Source of the DNA: Turritopsis dohrnii
Taxonomy: Eukaryota; Cnidaria; Hydrozoa; Anthoathecata; Oceaniidae
Length of the DNA: 64,000 nt
Direction of reading: 5' to 3'
Assembly (NCBI GenBank): GCA_027922465.2
Contig: BQMF02000004.1
Span: 1,798,001 to 1,862,000, forward strand
Below the pieces are notes generated by a model. It made no database searches. It worked only from the letters and a program-made list of their open reading frames with translations, and had not been told where the DNA came from. Positions 12,503 to 24,324 of the stretch are shown here, in pieces. Both the position numbers and the translations under genes were made by a program. The first letter of the stretch is position 1; each line of letters opens with the position of its first letter.

Positions 12503-13064
12503 TCTATAATAGCAGATTCTCTGTTTGTCTGTCTGTCTGTCATGTTAGGAGCGCAATGCACTGGGAAAGCAATGCACTGCATCTATAATCGAACGCCACG
12601 TTTTTGCCTGGGGAACCATGTTTTTTTATTATAATTATTATTAATTTTATTTTCCCAGGACCACTGTTGACTGGGTTTTGAAAACAATACATTAACTAGA
12701 TATAATGAAGGAAAGGATTAAACATTTTTGACAACAAGCAGCGGTGGCATAACGGTAGCGTGGCTACCAAATTGTACCAAATTGTACCAGGCCCCAATAG
12801 GGAAAACAGACATTTCCTGGGGTCTGCAATACAATTGATGGGTCAACGAAATAGTTGGGCGCAATTTTCTTTTAGGACGGGTCTGTGACGTCATCAAAAT
12901 CTTTTATTGACGATATCTCTGTAACGGTTCGTCGTAGCAAAATGATCCGATACATTTTTTTAACAGTTTTTCGAGCTCTGCAACATGGCTTCACTTTCTG
13001 TTGCCAATTTCTAAGTTTAACTGTATGGGTGATGGGCGGTGAGCGACGCCGCCTTGGTGGCTAG
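12503..13064 (+). mobile_element. Non-autonomous Helitron (562 bp)
   Basis: It starts TCTATAATAGCAGATTC followed by GTCTGTCTGTCTGTC. It ends with a GC-rich hairpin (GCCGCC/GGTGGC) directly before CTAG. The flanking bases are A on the left and T on the right, as in Helitron insertion. Internal blocks recur at 55490-55740 and 19178-19372. Near 12738-12760 is a tRNA A-box-like stretch (TGGCATAACGGTAGCG) without a matching B box. Confidence 0.7.
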
Positions 13065-13938
13065 TATTGTATTAGCAGTTTACTCACCTAGCCTCACTAA
13101 TGTTAAATAAGGCCAGGAATTCCATAAAGTGATGTGTCAGTTAAAGCTAGGATCAAGGAATTTCTTCATCAGTTGAACATCTGAATCAAAATTGCATATA
13201 GTAAATTTCATTATTCAATCTGTTGTCCTTCAATCCAAATAAAGCTGAATCATTGAATATTATTAAAATATGCAGCCATAAAATTGCATTTTATTGTACA
13301 TACCTGATGATGTTCTTATAGAACGAAAAGCTTCGTTTTACAAATAAAATGTTTTTATAAACAAGTTTGTTTTTCTTTTTTCCACATGAATCATTGAAAT
13401 TTCTCGGTTTTTTTGGAATACAAGAGGCTCACTGTCATGACTACGTGATATTTGTTATCATTTATCAACTCAGTGAGTTTCAACCAAAATGAGCACTATT
13501 TTGTTCATGATTATACATTGTATTGTCTGAAATTACATATACAAAATATCATTGTCTGAACATTTAATTTTGTATCGGAAAAATGTATGGTTATAAATTG
13601 TTGATTTATACTCTAGAATAAAGGTACTTGAAAACCATTTTAATGAAACCTTTTGTAATTCTAAAATGGAAAAGTTGTATGCTTGTATAAGTATCTTTTC
13701 TTATTTTGATTATATATGTGAGTATCAAGCCTTTAGTTTAGAGCTGAAGCAAAATACTAATAACAATGAGGTCAGGAAGCTTTGAAATGACCAATTGACC
13801 AAAAAATGGACTTTCATACATAAGTGGGTATAAAACGTTTTGTGTGAGTTGTTTCTGTAGTATTAGGTCTGATCTGGATGACCCTGAGATTTGCAGCATT
13901 GTGATAGGTGAGAGAAAAGATAGTTTGATATAGTTATT

Positions 13939-15019
13939 GCCCCCGCAGCGAGCGAGGAGGCATAGTAGTTTCTCGAGATAGGCGAATGTCAGTTTCCGAT
14001 TTTGTTCTTCATCTTCATCATCATCATCTTCATCCTCCAACTTTCGTGTTGACGTTACACGGTGGAATACAATTATTAGCTGACTTTGCTTTTTTCTCGT
14101 TTCAAAGCATGGTACTGTAAGTGGGAGAGACAGAATGTTTTTTCGTATCTATTTCCTAATTTATTATTATATTATACTATGTTATTTAGGAAGATCGTAT
14201 GCTAAAATTGCTTAGACATTTTTCGTGTTACTTTTGTGTTGTTTTAGTGAAGTGAACGACAAGGATTTCGAAGCACAGCTTGAAATCCGAAATCTAAATT
14301 TTTCTTTCAATAATTTTGTTTAATGCACTGATTTTTGGCGGATCTTGCCTTCAAAAGATTTTAATTGGATTTCTGTGTATACAAGAAAGCCATATTACAA
14401 ATTGTCGTTCTTCGTCCTTTTCTTCTTTGACTGTCTTCCAAACCTAGTGTGATCATGATCAATAAAACCTATATATTTTTTTCTTGTTTTTTTTTTATGT
14501 AAACTTTGGCTATTTTTTGTTTTAAATCAAAGTTTGAAACGCAATGGATTTTTCGCTTTAATTCTTTTTTTGAAAAAGTTTTTTTTTGGCTCTTACAGAA
14601 TGTTTTTAACAAATCTTATTTTAATTATAAAAATTATAAAATATGTATCCGTGGTTTCAATTCACACATTTCTCTTGTTTGTAGCAAAAACTTTCTGATA
14701 TTACTTGTTAAGCCTTATTTACACTTTTTGAAAGGTGTATTAGCATCAGTGTAACTTAGAACTAAGAGATCACAAAAAGTAACAAAGTTTTTTGCATATT
14801 TTCATCTGTTTAGTGTAGATCTATTTGGTTTGCATATTGCAAGTTGGTTTTGAAATGCCGAAAACTGATTTTGTCAAAATATTTAAGCATATAACTTTCC
14901 CTCATATCAGGTCCCAAATCAACCCAAACATTCTTTTTTCGGCCAAAAACTTGATTTCGTTTCCGCTGTTAATGTATAGCTTGCTGTCTGTACAAATTGG
15001 AATGCTTGAGCGCGGGGGC
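13939..15019. mobile_element. Dispersed element D, copy D1
   Basis: It is bounded by GCCCCCGC on the left and GCGGGGGC on the right, with a few more matching bases outside. The left 600 bp is repeated at 47630-48043, including AGCGAGCGAGGAGGCATAG and the run around GACAGAATGTTTTTTCGTAT. It lies just before the first traced pelota exon, so it may be in pelota intron 1 or its 5' region. No coding domain was seen. Confidence 0.55.
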
Positions 15020-15139
15020 ATATTTTGCTAGTTAAGAAAAGAAGTTATTGGCCAAATGTGTTCAGTCAATACACTGCAGCACACTCTCTTGATACCAGAT
15101 TGTATTGATAGCTAAATTGTCTCAAATTTTGTTTTATAG

Positions 15140-18100
15140 CCATGTTGGTCTTATACCCGAAGAAGCAGAGGATATGTGGCATGCATACAACTTAGTGGCA
15201 CCTACAGACCTTGTACGTTCGACAACAATAAGGTAAACAAAACCTTTGTGTTTGTAGCAGTTGCTCAAGGAAAGTTATTTTTTAAAGGGAAATTAAGCCT
15301 TCATGGAAAAATTTTTGAATTAGCTGCAGAAAGGTCTCATTAATCTTCTGCGACCATTAAAAATTGCCTAAAATAATAATTATACTCAATTTTTCGTTAC
15401 TTAATACCAACAGCGGACGCCATTGCTGCTTATAAAAGAGCACTGCTCATACAAATATTTTACGTCACAGCGCGATTACTCTTTCTGTAGGGATTACATA
15501 AACTACAAGATTTTGCTTTCGTTGATAAAAGCTCTTGTGTTCTTCATGATGTAAAATATAATTTAGCTTCAGTATGAGTGCTATTTTTTTCTTGAATCGT
15601 TGCTGCGTTTTAACATGGTTCCGACCAGGGTTGAAGGTCCCCCCAACGAAATTAGCTCCCCCCAAACTTTTAGGTCCCCCCTGACTCCTGAAAATACCAG
15701 GTCTCCCCAACAAAAGCTCCCCCTAAAGAACCATGTTTAACCTTATGAAATGTTAAGTTCACAAGTTATTTTTCAATGGTAGGCTGACGTTTCTTTTTTT
15801 AGTTATTATACATTTACATCTTGCACATTTTTTAAATTTGACATCTTCAAAAAGTGCATAAAGAATGACACATTAATCTTTCGTTGCACCATAATCACAA
15901 GAAAAAGGGCTCTTGTTCTTATAACTATGCTTTACACTTTTTCTGTTTACTTGGTCAGCTAGTTATCAGTGAACCCTAAACACTGAAACTAACAAAGTTA
16001 ACCTTATCATTTCACCAACAGTGCTACAGATTATGTAATATTCTGAAATCATAGCGCTTGTGGCTCGTAATCTTTCACGAAATATTCAATAAAATAATTA
16101 TTTGAGGAAATTTTCAATAGTATTATCTTAAGGGAATCAGAAAAAAATGAGAGGAGTTTACGTGAGAGCAACAACTAAACTTTCTTTTTGTTTCTTACTT
16201 ATTTACTTATTTACATTACATCTTCATCACTGACACCATACTTATACTCATCTTCTCTGTCATCTTTGCTTGTGCTGTCGTCACTGAGATCGATCTTTGG
16301 GAATTTTTCAGGGGTCTCATCTAGTTTCCTTACACAACGTTTTGCTCCCTTGTATTTTTCTACGGCATCTTTTATTACAGTTTAAATTTCTGTGTTCTTA
16401 ATGAATTTTTGCATGTGCGATGATATGATTTATATCATTACTTGCAGGTGCAATATTTCACGTGTGTAAAAAAATTTGCACGTGTGCTGGCATGTGTCTT
16501 CGGGTAGGGACTACGTCCCCTATAAAAAAATTCAAGAATTCATGGTCCCTTGTAGAAAACATGTATCATTGTTTTCATTAGGATGTATGTCTTTTGAGTC
16601 ATCGTTTTTGCAGCATTTACCTCAAATATAAATGACACATGTCTTGCATGAGCACCAAGGCAAGTTTTCCAATGTACTTGAGTTTGAAGCTTATGTCAGT
16701 TTCAAAACTAGAATTCAGAATTTCTGATGACGCTGAATTTTTATGAACGTCAGACTTTCCACAAATAAAATTAGCTAAAATATGAATGTACACAAGGATG
16801 TTTATATTTAACAAGTTGATATTCGCATACTAGTTGGCTCTCTTATACAATTCTTTATTGCAGATAAATTATACTTTTATGTAAGATTACAAAAAATTAA
16901 ACAAATTATAAACTAAAAATCGTAGCTGTAGCATTACATTGAAGCTTAAAGAATAACATTTTCATGTCTGTGCATAAAATAGATTTGAAGGATGGAGGTC
17001 ATTTCAAAACATCGATATTTTTAGAAAAGTCCAGACTGAATCGGCAACAGGTAGTACCAGTAGCAACAAAATTCGCACAACTTTGACGATACGTGTTGAA
17101 GCAACAGATTTTGACATTCAAGCATGTGTCTTGAGAGTAAAAGGACGAAATGCTGAAGAAAATCAATATGTGAAGGTACAAATTTCAGTGTTTGAAACGT
17201 TGTTTTTATGAAGTGTTCAAATGAAGATTTTCTTTATGTTTCATCTACTTAACCAGGACTTTTATCACTTTAGATGGGGCAGTATCATACCATAGATCTA
17301 GAGTTGAACAGAAAGTTTGTTTTGACGAAAGACACGTGGGATGTCATTTTCAGGGAACGTATTGGTAAAGAAATATTTCTCTTCATAATTCCATTGGTAT
17401 TTAAATGAGAAAGATTGAAAGGTTGAATAAGCCCAACACTTTTTGATTTCACATCCCCTTTCAAACACAAGGTTTTTTTCTCAATTACTGTATGTCGTTT
17501 GATCTTTATTTGCAGAGCTTGCATGTGATGTAACAAAACAAGCAGACCTAGGAGCCATTGTGATGCAAGAAGGCATTGCTCATGTTTGTTTAATCACATC
17601 AAGCATGACAATTGTCCGAGCAAAAATTGAAGTCAACATTCCTCGAAAACGAAAAGGAAATTGTTCACAACATGATAAGGTAATAAAAAACAATCAATGC
17701 TCTCCAAAACTGTTTAAGATCCTGAAAATACCAAAATTTTCTGCAGATTAAGTGTTGTCTTGATGTCAACTACTATAATTGTCATTCTTTGCAGGGTTTG
17801 TTCAAATTTTACGATCAAATCATACAAGCAGTACTTCGCCATTTTAATTTTGATGGTATGTTTGTATATTGTAGTTTACTTAAACAATTTGTAGACTGAT
17901 GTATTTTCAACATCTGACATCAAGAAAAAACTTTTTTTGTATTACTGTCCTTTCTACAGTCATTGAACTACCTTAGGATTAATTGTTTAATTTTTCGTAA
18001 ATCATCTCTTACAAACTAGGTCAAAAATGTAATACCTTTTTGTGTTTATGGATAATTTCAAGAAGGTTATTTCTGACTCATTCATCTAAAAAAACTTTCT

Positions 18101-20470
18101 GTAAATAAAAACTTCCAGATTCTACTGCTGTCAGTATTGCATGAGACTGTATTGGTGACTTAATGTTTTCTTTCTTGTCTTACTTTTGTAGTGGTCAAAT
18201 GTGTTTTAGTTGCCAGTCCTGGTTTTGTTAAGGTATGAAATTCATATAAAAGAAAGTGTCTAAAACGAAATAACAGCTTGGCCTAAAATTAGTTATTCAA
18301 ATAATTTAAAAGTTGTTAAGATTTCCTTTTATTACACAATAGGTTTGTTTTTAGGATCAGTTCAGTGATTATATGTTCCGGCAAGCTCTAAAGATGGATC
18401 AGAAGTCTCTCCTGGATAACAAGTCGAAATTCTTACTGGTATGTGTTCACCTCACTGTTTCTTAAAGTGCGGATGAACGAGAAAAGGAGTTCAGAATAGA
18501 AATGCCTGTGATGCCTTATTTTACCAAATGTTTGATAGGTAGTTGTTATTTAACTGTGATGATTAATATTTTCATCAATTCTTCTTAGGTTCATTCTTCA
18601 TCAGGGTTTAAACATTCTCTCAAAGGTTGGTACATAATAATATATAAAATTTATATTGATAATCTTTTTTGTGATTGACTTTTTGTTTTGAAATACTACA
18701 TTTTGTTTTAGAAGTGCTAGCTGATTCTGCTGTAGCTGCCAGATTATCGGATACAAAGGTATGAAGCACACGCCAAGACTTGCCTTGTTCTAATTTTTCT
18801 GGTTTTTTTTTGATTTTGATATGTGTCTATCATCTACTAATTAGGCTGCAAGTGAAGTCCGTGCACTTGATACATTTTTCACAATGTTACAGTCAGAACC
18901 TGACAGAGCATTCTATGGGTTTGTATAGCTCCATGTTTTCCGAAATCATGTGGAAATATAAGCTAGTGTTTTTACTTGTTTATTCTTGTTTTTTCTTAAG
19001 AATTGATCATGTTGAAAAAGCTAATGAGTTGGGTGCCATTGAAATTCTGCTTGTGACCGATGAACTGTTCAGGTAATTTATTTATTATTTCTTCTCGATT
19101 AGTAATCCCTTTCTCAATTTGCAATTGCTTATACTAGTTCATGATTTCTGCATAGATAAATTTTGTTGAACTTTACAGTAAAAATCTTAATCGTGGTCAT
19201 ATTCTTCGTTAGGCCATGTGCTTTTTTACGATTATTATATAGTAGCACATGTCGTGACGTCAGTTTTTTTTATTGTCACGGTGGAACCATTGCATTGCAT
19301 CCCCAGGTGATTGAAATTTTCAATTATAGTGAAACAATCCCATACATTTTTTGCTCAGTTTTTCACAGTCCACCCTGATTCGACATATTGCTTCTAAGGA
19401 TAGATGATATGGTCAAAATTTTTACCCGGGTTCTTAGTATATTATAATTATGTGATAATTCAACAATTGTTTTTTGCTTTGAATGTGCTTTTATTTTTTC
19501 ACCATAAGCAACCTAAAGAAGGATTTCCACTTATGTATTTTGATACACATTTCAGCACGTATCATTTTGAGTTCATTGATTAGTTCTCGAGATAATTATT
19601 TATAATTATTTATAATTATTCTTTTGTTTAAAAATGTTTTGATACACATATTGAATTGAAGAAGTTGAATTCATTTTAACTTTTGACATATCGTACCAAA
19701 ACGTATCAAGATCAATCAATCTAGCCAATCAGATGTTAAAATTTTATACAACATGCGTATCAAAATGTGTAAGTGGAAATCCCACTTAAGACATTCGTTT
19801 GAGTTTCTTTTCCTAATTGCACCCTATTTCCTCAAAATAACAACGATAACGTCAATGTTTAATATAGTATTTATAAAAAAAAACATTTAAGATTGATCAA
19901 CTTGTGGTTTTATAGATCATCAGATTTATCCACACGAAAACGTTACGTGAAACTCGTTGAAGGCGTACAAGATAACAATGGCGAAGTAAAGTATGTATTG
20001 ATGCTGATGATTTAGTAGTTTTATACTTTATGGAGTTTTGGTGAAATCTTGTATATTAAATTCGTACTGAAATGAGAAAAAAAACTGTTTGACCTGATCT
20101 TCAGAAAAATGAAAGAGAAAATACAACAGGACTTGTGATCAGACAACAATCTAAATGTTTAGGAAGAAGAACCTTGAAGAGGTTGAAGTCGTCTTACTTC
20201 TCCATAGATATATGTTTTCTTTATTTTGTTTTTAGGATTTTCTCAAGTCTACATGTGTCTGGTGAACGTAAGTTTTTTTTAAAAACTTACTTATAAGACA
20301 GATCAACTTACTTATTCTTAGCTTAGCATTAACTTATTCTGCAACTGTTGATTTCTTTAGAGCTGGGTCAGTTATCAGGAGTTGCAGCAATACTGCGATA
20401 CCCATTACCGGATGTACTGGAAGAATTGGACGAAGATAGTAATAGCTCGGAATCTGATCAAGACAACTAG
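15140..20470 (+). CDS. PELO: Pelota (ribosome rescue factor), first coding exon not found
   Basis: Fourteen exons join in frame: 15140-15232, 17025-17175, 17274-17364, 17516-17679, 17795-17855, 18192-18232, 18355-18438, 18589-18625, 18712-18758, 18845-18918, 19001-19072, 19916-19990, 20236-20267 and 20361-20470, all with AG/GT borders. They encode about 376 residues from HVGLIPEEAEDMWHAYNLV through VEVNIPRKRKGNCSQHDK and VLVASPGFVK to an acidic tail and TAG. This is the full eRF1-like architecture: N-terminal Sm-like fold, central domain and C-terminal domain. The family splits stalled or empty ribosomes with HBS1 and ABCE1 in no-go and non-stop decay. The central domain lacks GGQ, as pelota proteins do. 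Animal pelota is about 385 residues, so only the MKL-type N-terminus of about 15 residues is missing; its exon must lie upstream of 15140. Introns 4-11 are mostly 90-340 bp. Confidence 0.96.
15612..15735. repeat. Periodic C-tract repeat in pelota intron
   Basis: Five or six C-runs (CCCCCC or CCCC) recur every 15-30 bases, each preceded by GGT or GCT, in a region otherwise AT-rich. The complementary strand is correspondingly G-rich. The loops are longer than in canonical G-quadruplexes. Confidence 0.6.
19178..19372 (+). mobile_element. Decayed Helitron fragment in pelota intron
   Basis: It shares with the units at 53380 and 55300 the blocks CTTAATCGTGGTCAT, CGTGACGTCAG, CATTGCATTGCATCCCC and CCCATACATTTTTT, in the same order. 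Both termini are lost. Confidence 0.6.
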
Positions 20471-20483
20471 ACGAATTTTTCAA

Positions 20484-20489
20484 AATAAA
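20484..20489 (+). terminator. Pelota polyadenylation signal
   Basis: AATAAA lies 14 bases after the pelota TAG. It is the only canonical signal within 30 bases of the stop and fits a very short 3' UTR. Confidence 0.6.
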
Positions 20490-22005
20490 TTTTTGGACAT
20501 TACTATAAATAGTATGAAAATAAACATCTCCATTTTATTTATTTGACAATTTTTTTGGTTTGTAATTTAGCATAAACAAAAACAGATATTAAAAGAAAAG
20601 TTACTCAATTTTTTTTTGCTAGTAGTTATTGTATTGTTTAGTAAATTGTTTTATTTCATTGTGCACGGACCGAAGTGGAAATCATGTTTTATACACAATG
20701 ATGGAGTGAATTTTTATTTGTACTGTACTGATATCCATCAAATTGATTCACTGCTTTCCACTTCTAGGAAATTCAAAAGGTTTTCTAGCTTTTTAAATAC
20801 TTTATGTCTACAATTCCTTTAGCTACGATGTAGAACACTATTTAAAATTCTTTAGTCGCCTAATTAAAGTCTGCCTTTTAATATTATACTGTTCCCTGGT
20901 AACATTGGTAACTTTCTAATGTTTTCATTATGGGTTTAGCTTCAATTGAATTCACCGATTGGTCTATTAACAGTGTCTGTTAGGTGCTAAGGACATTTTC
21001 AAACTGTGATTGATTGGTTGCCATCGAATTGTTTACAACTTGAGTTTGCAGTTACTTCTGTCTACATTACGAAGGAAATTCTTGCCAACCAAAATGTTCA
21101 GGTTGTGATCATTTCCAAAAATTATTCATTGCATTTATATATTATTATTTGGCAGTGACAATATGTGGACATTCATCTTGCTATACTTCAAAATTGCGTA
21201 TACCCTTACAATCTCAACCAACAACTGGAAAGTTTCTTGAGGAGTTGAAGCACTAAGAACACAGACCACTTTTTATCGTTTTGTTGATGATAGAAATTGA
21301 TCTCTATTTTTAGTTTTTTTAAAAACAATATTTTTGTTCAAATGAGAGGGTTTTTAACGAAGTAGAGAAATATATTTTATAATTTTTCTGATTATAATCT
21401 GGATAGGTCAATTTAGTGCAGCCATAAGGATATGAAAGTGTATTAGATAGAAGATATCAACAAATTTGTTCAACGTTGGGTTTAGTCTTTCTGGCGTTCA
21501 ATTGTTGTGTACTTTCCCTCTTCATGTCATTCTACCTTTTGTTGTTGTTATTGTTTCACGTTTGTAACAACACATTTTCTATCAGATTGTGCGACCATGA
21601 CAATACTCTATATAGATTGTGGCACACAAGTTGTCAAAAAAACTAATATACTTTTATACATGAAGTTCCAATGTGAACAAGTGTATAATTTCTTTCTGGA
21701 AAGTTCTCAGTGGGTTCTTTTTTCCTATAAAACGTGTATTCCCAAAGAGTAACTTCAGGAAACGTTTCCTGGAGTTCATGGAAATGACTGATCTACCTCT
21801 TGCCTCACCAGTTGATAAGTGATTGGAGTTTTCGTGTTTATTTTGATTTATTTTTCATAAGGGTTGGAAATTTGTTGTTTGATTTTATTCCTGTTTTCTC
21901 TAGAAGTTATGTTAAACACCGATGAAGATTCGTTTCGATGTAAATAAAGACTTGCATACGTTGACTGCTCATTTAATTTACTAACAGCAATTATGATTAT
22001 AGTAT
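20490..22005. other. Intergenic, no gene recognised
   Basis: It separates pelota from the phosphatase gene on the same strand. Two short ORFs (68 and 81 codons) have no recognisable features. It presumably holds the phosphatase promoter. Confidence 0.4.
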
Positions 22006-22467
22006 ATGGCTTATGTTAGGAATTTGCCGAAATGCCTTGTAGAAATCCTTCCTGGTTTATATCTGGGTAATAAACATGCAGCAACTGACTATGACTTGTT
22101 GAAATCAATCAATGTCAAGGCGATCGTGAATGTCGGTGGTGGTAAAAATCACTTCAATTTATTAGAATTCAAGTATATGAGAATTAGCATTGACGATAGT
22201 GTTAATGTCAGCATTTTTCCTTTCCTGAAAGAGGCTTGCACGTTCATAGATGCTGAAATTCAAGATGGTGCTGTTTTAGTTCATTGCCGCGGAGGCTTCT
22301 CTCGATCACCCACTATTGTTATTGCCTTCTTGATGAAGTGTAAGGGTATATGTTTGGAAGAAGCAATGGAGATGGTTAAACTGAAACGACCATGCTGCCA
22401 ACCCAATCGCATGTTCATTGATGATTTGAGAAAGTTTGAGTTGAGTTTGAAAGAAAAACCTTCTTGA
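22006..22467 (+). CDS. Small dual-specificity phosphatase
   Basis: An intronless 153-residue protein made of a single DUSP domain. The P-loop is HCRGGFSRSPT, giving the C-x5-R signature with catalytic Cys94 and Arg100. Asp63 or Asp64 in SIDDSVNVSIF is the likely general acid. The start region ILPGLYLGNKHAA and the end NRMFIDDLRKFE are typical of atypical DUSPs of 150-200 residues, which dephosphorylate phosphotyrosine or phosphothreonine on proteins, or other substrates. It lacks a kinase-interaction (rhodanese) domain, so it is not a classical MAPK phosphatase. The P-loop has HCRGG where HCxAG is usual. A splice-acceptor-like TTATAG lies five bases before the ATG. Its exact orthologue is not assigned. 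Confidence 0.93.
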   Translation: MAYVRNLPKCLVEILPGLYLGNKHAATDYDLLKSINVKAIVNVGGGKNHFNLLEFKYMRISIDDSVNVSIFPFLKEACTFIDAEIQDGAVLVHCRGGFSRSPTIVIAFLMKCKGICLEEAMEMVKLKRPCCQPNRMFIDDLRKFELSLKEKPS

Positions 22468-22546
22468 AGTGTTGCATCATGCTGGCTCGTCAAACTATAA
22501 AACCTTCCTTAAGTGTTGTATCATGCTGGCTCATCCTACTATAAAT
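22459..22546 (+). repeat. 44-bp tandem duplication across the phosphatase stop codon
   Basis: Two copies of a 44-bp unit (around GTGTTGCATCATGCTGGCTC) start at 22459 and 22503. The first copy includes the last two codons and stop, so the duplication extended the 3' UTR with a copy of the coding end. Confidence 0.8.
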
Positions 22547-22660
22547 AGGAGAATGGTCTGAAACTGACTTATGTTATTGTTTCACTTATTGCTGCTATGC
22601 TATGTTAATTTTTATGTAACATAGTGCAATTGGGATGACAAACATTTGCTGTAAAAACAA

Positions 22661-22720
22661 AGTTTTGCATCTTGTAATTGCTAAGCTAGTTTTACATCTT
22701 GTAATTGCTAAGCTAGTTTT
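22661..22720 (+). repeat. 27-bp tandem duplication
   Basis: Two nearly identical units (CATCTTGTAATTGCTAAGC core), offset by 27 bases, in the presumed 3' UTR of the phosphatase gene. Confidence 0.8.
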
Positions 22721-23374
22721 GAAGAAGTTTGAAGGAAGATCTTTTGCTGTTAAGTAATATGAACAATTTACAGATCTGTTTTTTACTACTATATTTTCTA
22801 AATGAACTTATACCACGATGTTGTTTGATTCTACTTGTTTCATGATCAAAAGTTTGAGTGAATAAGTGTTGTGTTAGGTTTGTTTGTCACGAAAACATTC
22901 ATATTTTGTCTGCGTATTCTGCATTGCATACGAGTTGTTGTGTCCCTATAAGTCCCTTATAAACATAGTATATCATGATAGTTGTTTGTGAGCCCTTTCA
23001 TTGGTCCTTTGAGAGTCCCATTTAACGAGGGTATTATGTAAGGACCTTGGATAATGTCTGTTTTATACATAAAACGTTCTAAATTGGAATGAAAGTGATG
23101 TTAGGTATTGTCTATTGTTGCACCTGATGTTACGTTAGCACAAAAAAGAACTTCCAAGTCGGGCTGAGCTCTAAATCTTGATACTGGGAAAGGGTTGCTC
23201 CTGATGTGTAAATTCTCGATGTAGTGTGGTCCTCAGTGGCTAGTTAAGTTTTATCACTATATTAAAGTAGTCTTTAAAACAGGCTTTCAGTAGTTTTATT
23301 CAGGTAATATCAATAAGGCATTCTGAAGTTGAAAGAACGCTGAAAGAGAAGAAGTGCAACAAGCATGTATTAGA

Positions 23375-24145
23375 ATGTCATTGTCAAGAGAAAGATTAAA
23401 ACAGCTAGAAGAGATTGAACAAGACGTTGTTCGTGTCATCGAAACAGCTTCACAGTCGTTGCTGGAACTATCTAAAGCACAGCCGAGTGAAGAACATGTT
23501 ATAAAGAGTACAACAGCATTTCTCAAAGGTAGGAGACGGGGCTTCTTGTTCATCTTGCTTTCAAGAAATTTTTAAAAACAGAGCTTAGAAGAGTGGATTG
23601 ATTAATGGTTAGCCTGGATAGCCTGGCCAGGATAGCCTGGTGGATCAATAGAAATCTAATGGTGATATATGTGATAATGAGCTAGTAAAATGTAGCAAGA
23701 AGAATCTGGAAGATTTTAGAACGTGTTACAATTGGATATCTAGTCTTTAAAATCAACCTTTTCTTTCCGACAGCGTAGCGTGAAATAGAGTTCTATTTAT
23801 GACGTAAAATGAATCTTTTGTTTTTGTCATCATTGTAGTTTTGTTTGTTCTTCGTTGCTTGTTTGTGTGTTGCTTGTATGGTGATATACTTGTTTGTGTG
23901 TTGCTTGTATGGTGATATACATGTTACTACCTGTGTTTTCTGAAGGACTGGAAAGTGTTGAAAAGAACCTCACAGAGCAGATTTCGTATCTCAGTCAAGT
24001 ATCAGCGAACCAACAACACGAAGGGAGTATTTACGGTGAAGAGAAGAGTTTTGAATTGGTGTGTGAAGCCACTGATGTTATTCTGGGACGACTAAAGCAT
24101 TTAGAAAACACTTTTTCGCCTCGAAAAGAACTTAAAATAAGGTAA
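23375..24145 (+). CDS. MED11: Mediator complex subunit 11
   Basis: There are two exons, 23375-23528 and 23946-24145, with donor AAAG|GTAGGA and acceptor TTCTGAAG|GA. The spliced product is 117 residues, the length usual for animal MED11. The N-terminal helix RERLKQLEEIEQDVVRVIE and the later EQISYLSQVSANQQHEGS correspond to the two conserved MED11 helical regions. The family forms a helical bundle with MED22 in the Mediator head and helps recruit the general transcription machinery. The ATG at 23375 is preferred over the in-frame one at 23354 because it gives the canonical N-terminus. Two AATAAA signals follow the stop at 24193-24206, and AP-4 mu starts 180 bases downstream on the same strand. 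The single intron contains a 31-bp tandem duplication (about 23859-23920). Confidence 0.92.
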
Positions 24146-24192
24146 GTGATGTGTTGTTATGGCAACCTAAGTAAAGTTAGTGTTATTGAAGG

Positions 24193-24206
24193 AAATAAAG
24201 AATAAA
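24193..24206 (+). terminator. MED11 polyadenylation signals
   Basis: Two overlapping-range AATAAA hexamers lie about 50 bases after the MED11 stop and about 120 bases before the AP-4 mu start. They indicate 3' end formation inside a very short intergenic gap. Confidence 0.5.
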
Positions 24207-24319
24207 AGAATACTCGAGATATGGGGAATATTAGAGATATCGTTGAGTCTTGTTATTCCCCGATATAACGAACATTTTGCGTTTGTCTTCAAACTAATCC
24301 TGAACTTCTCGTATCGTTT

Positions 24320-24321
24320 AG
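24320..24321 (+). promoter_or_regulatory. Acceptor-like AG immediately before AP-4 mu start
   Basis: A pyrimidine-containing tract (CTTCTCGTATCGTTTAG) ends in AG only three bases before the AP-4 mu ATG. It could join a spliced leader or a 5' UTR exon. Several hydrozoans are known to trans-splice leaders onto downstream genes of tight clusters; that it happens here is inference. Confidence 0.45.
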
Positions 24322-24324
24322 ATA

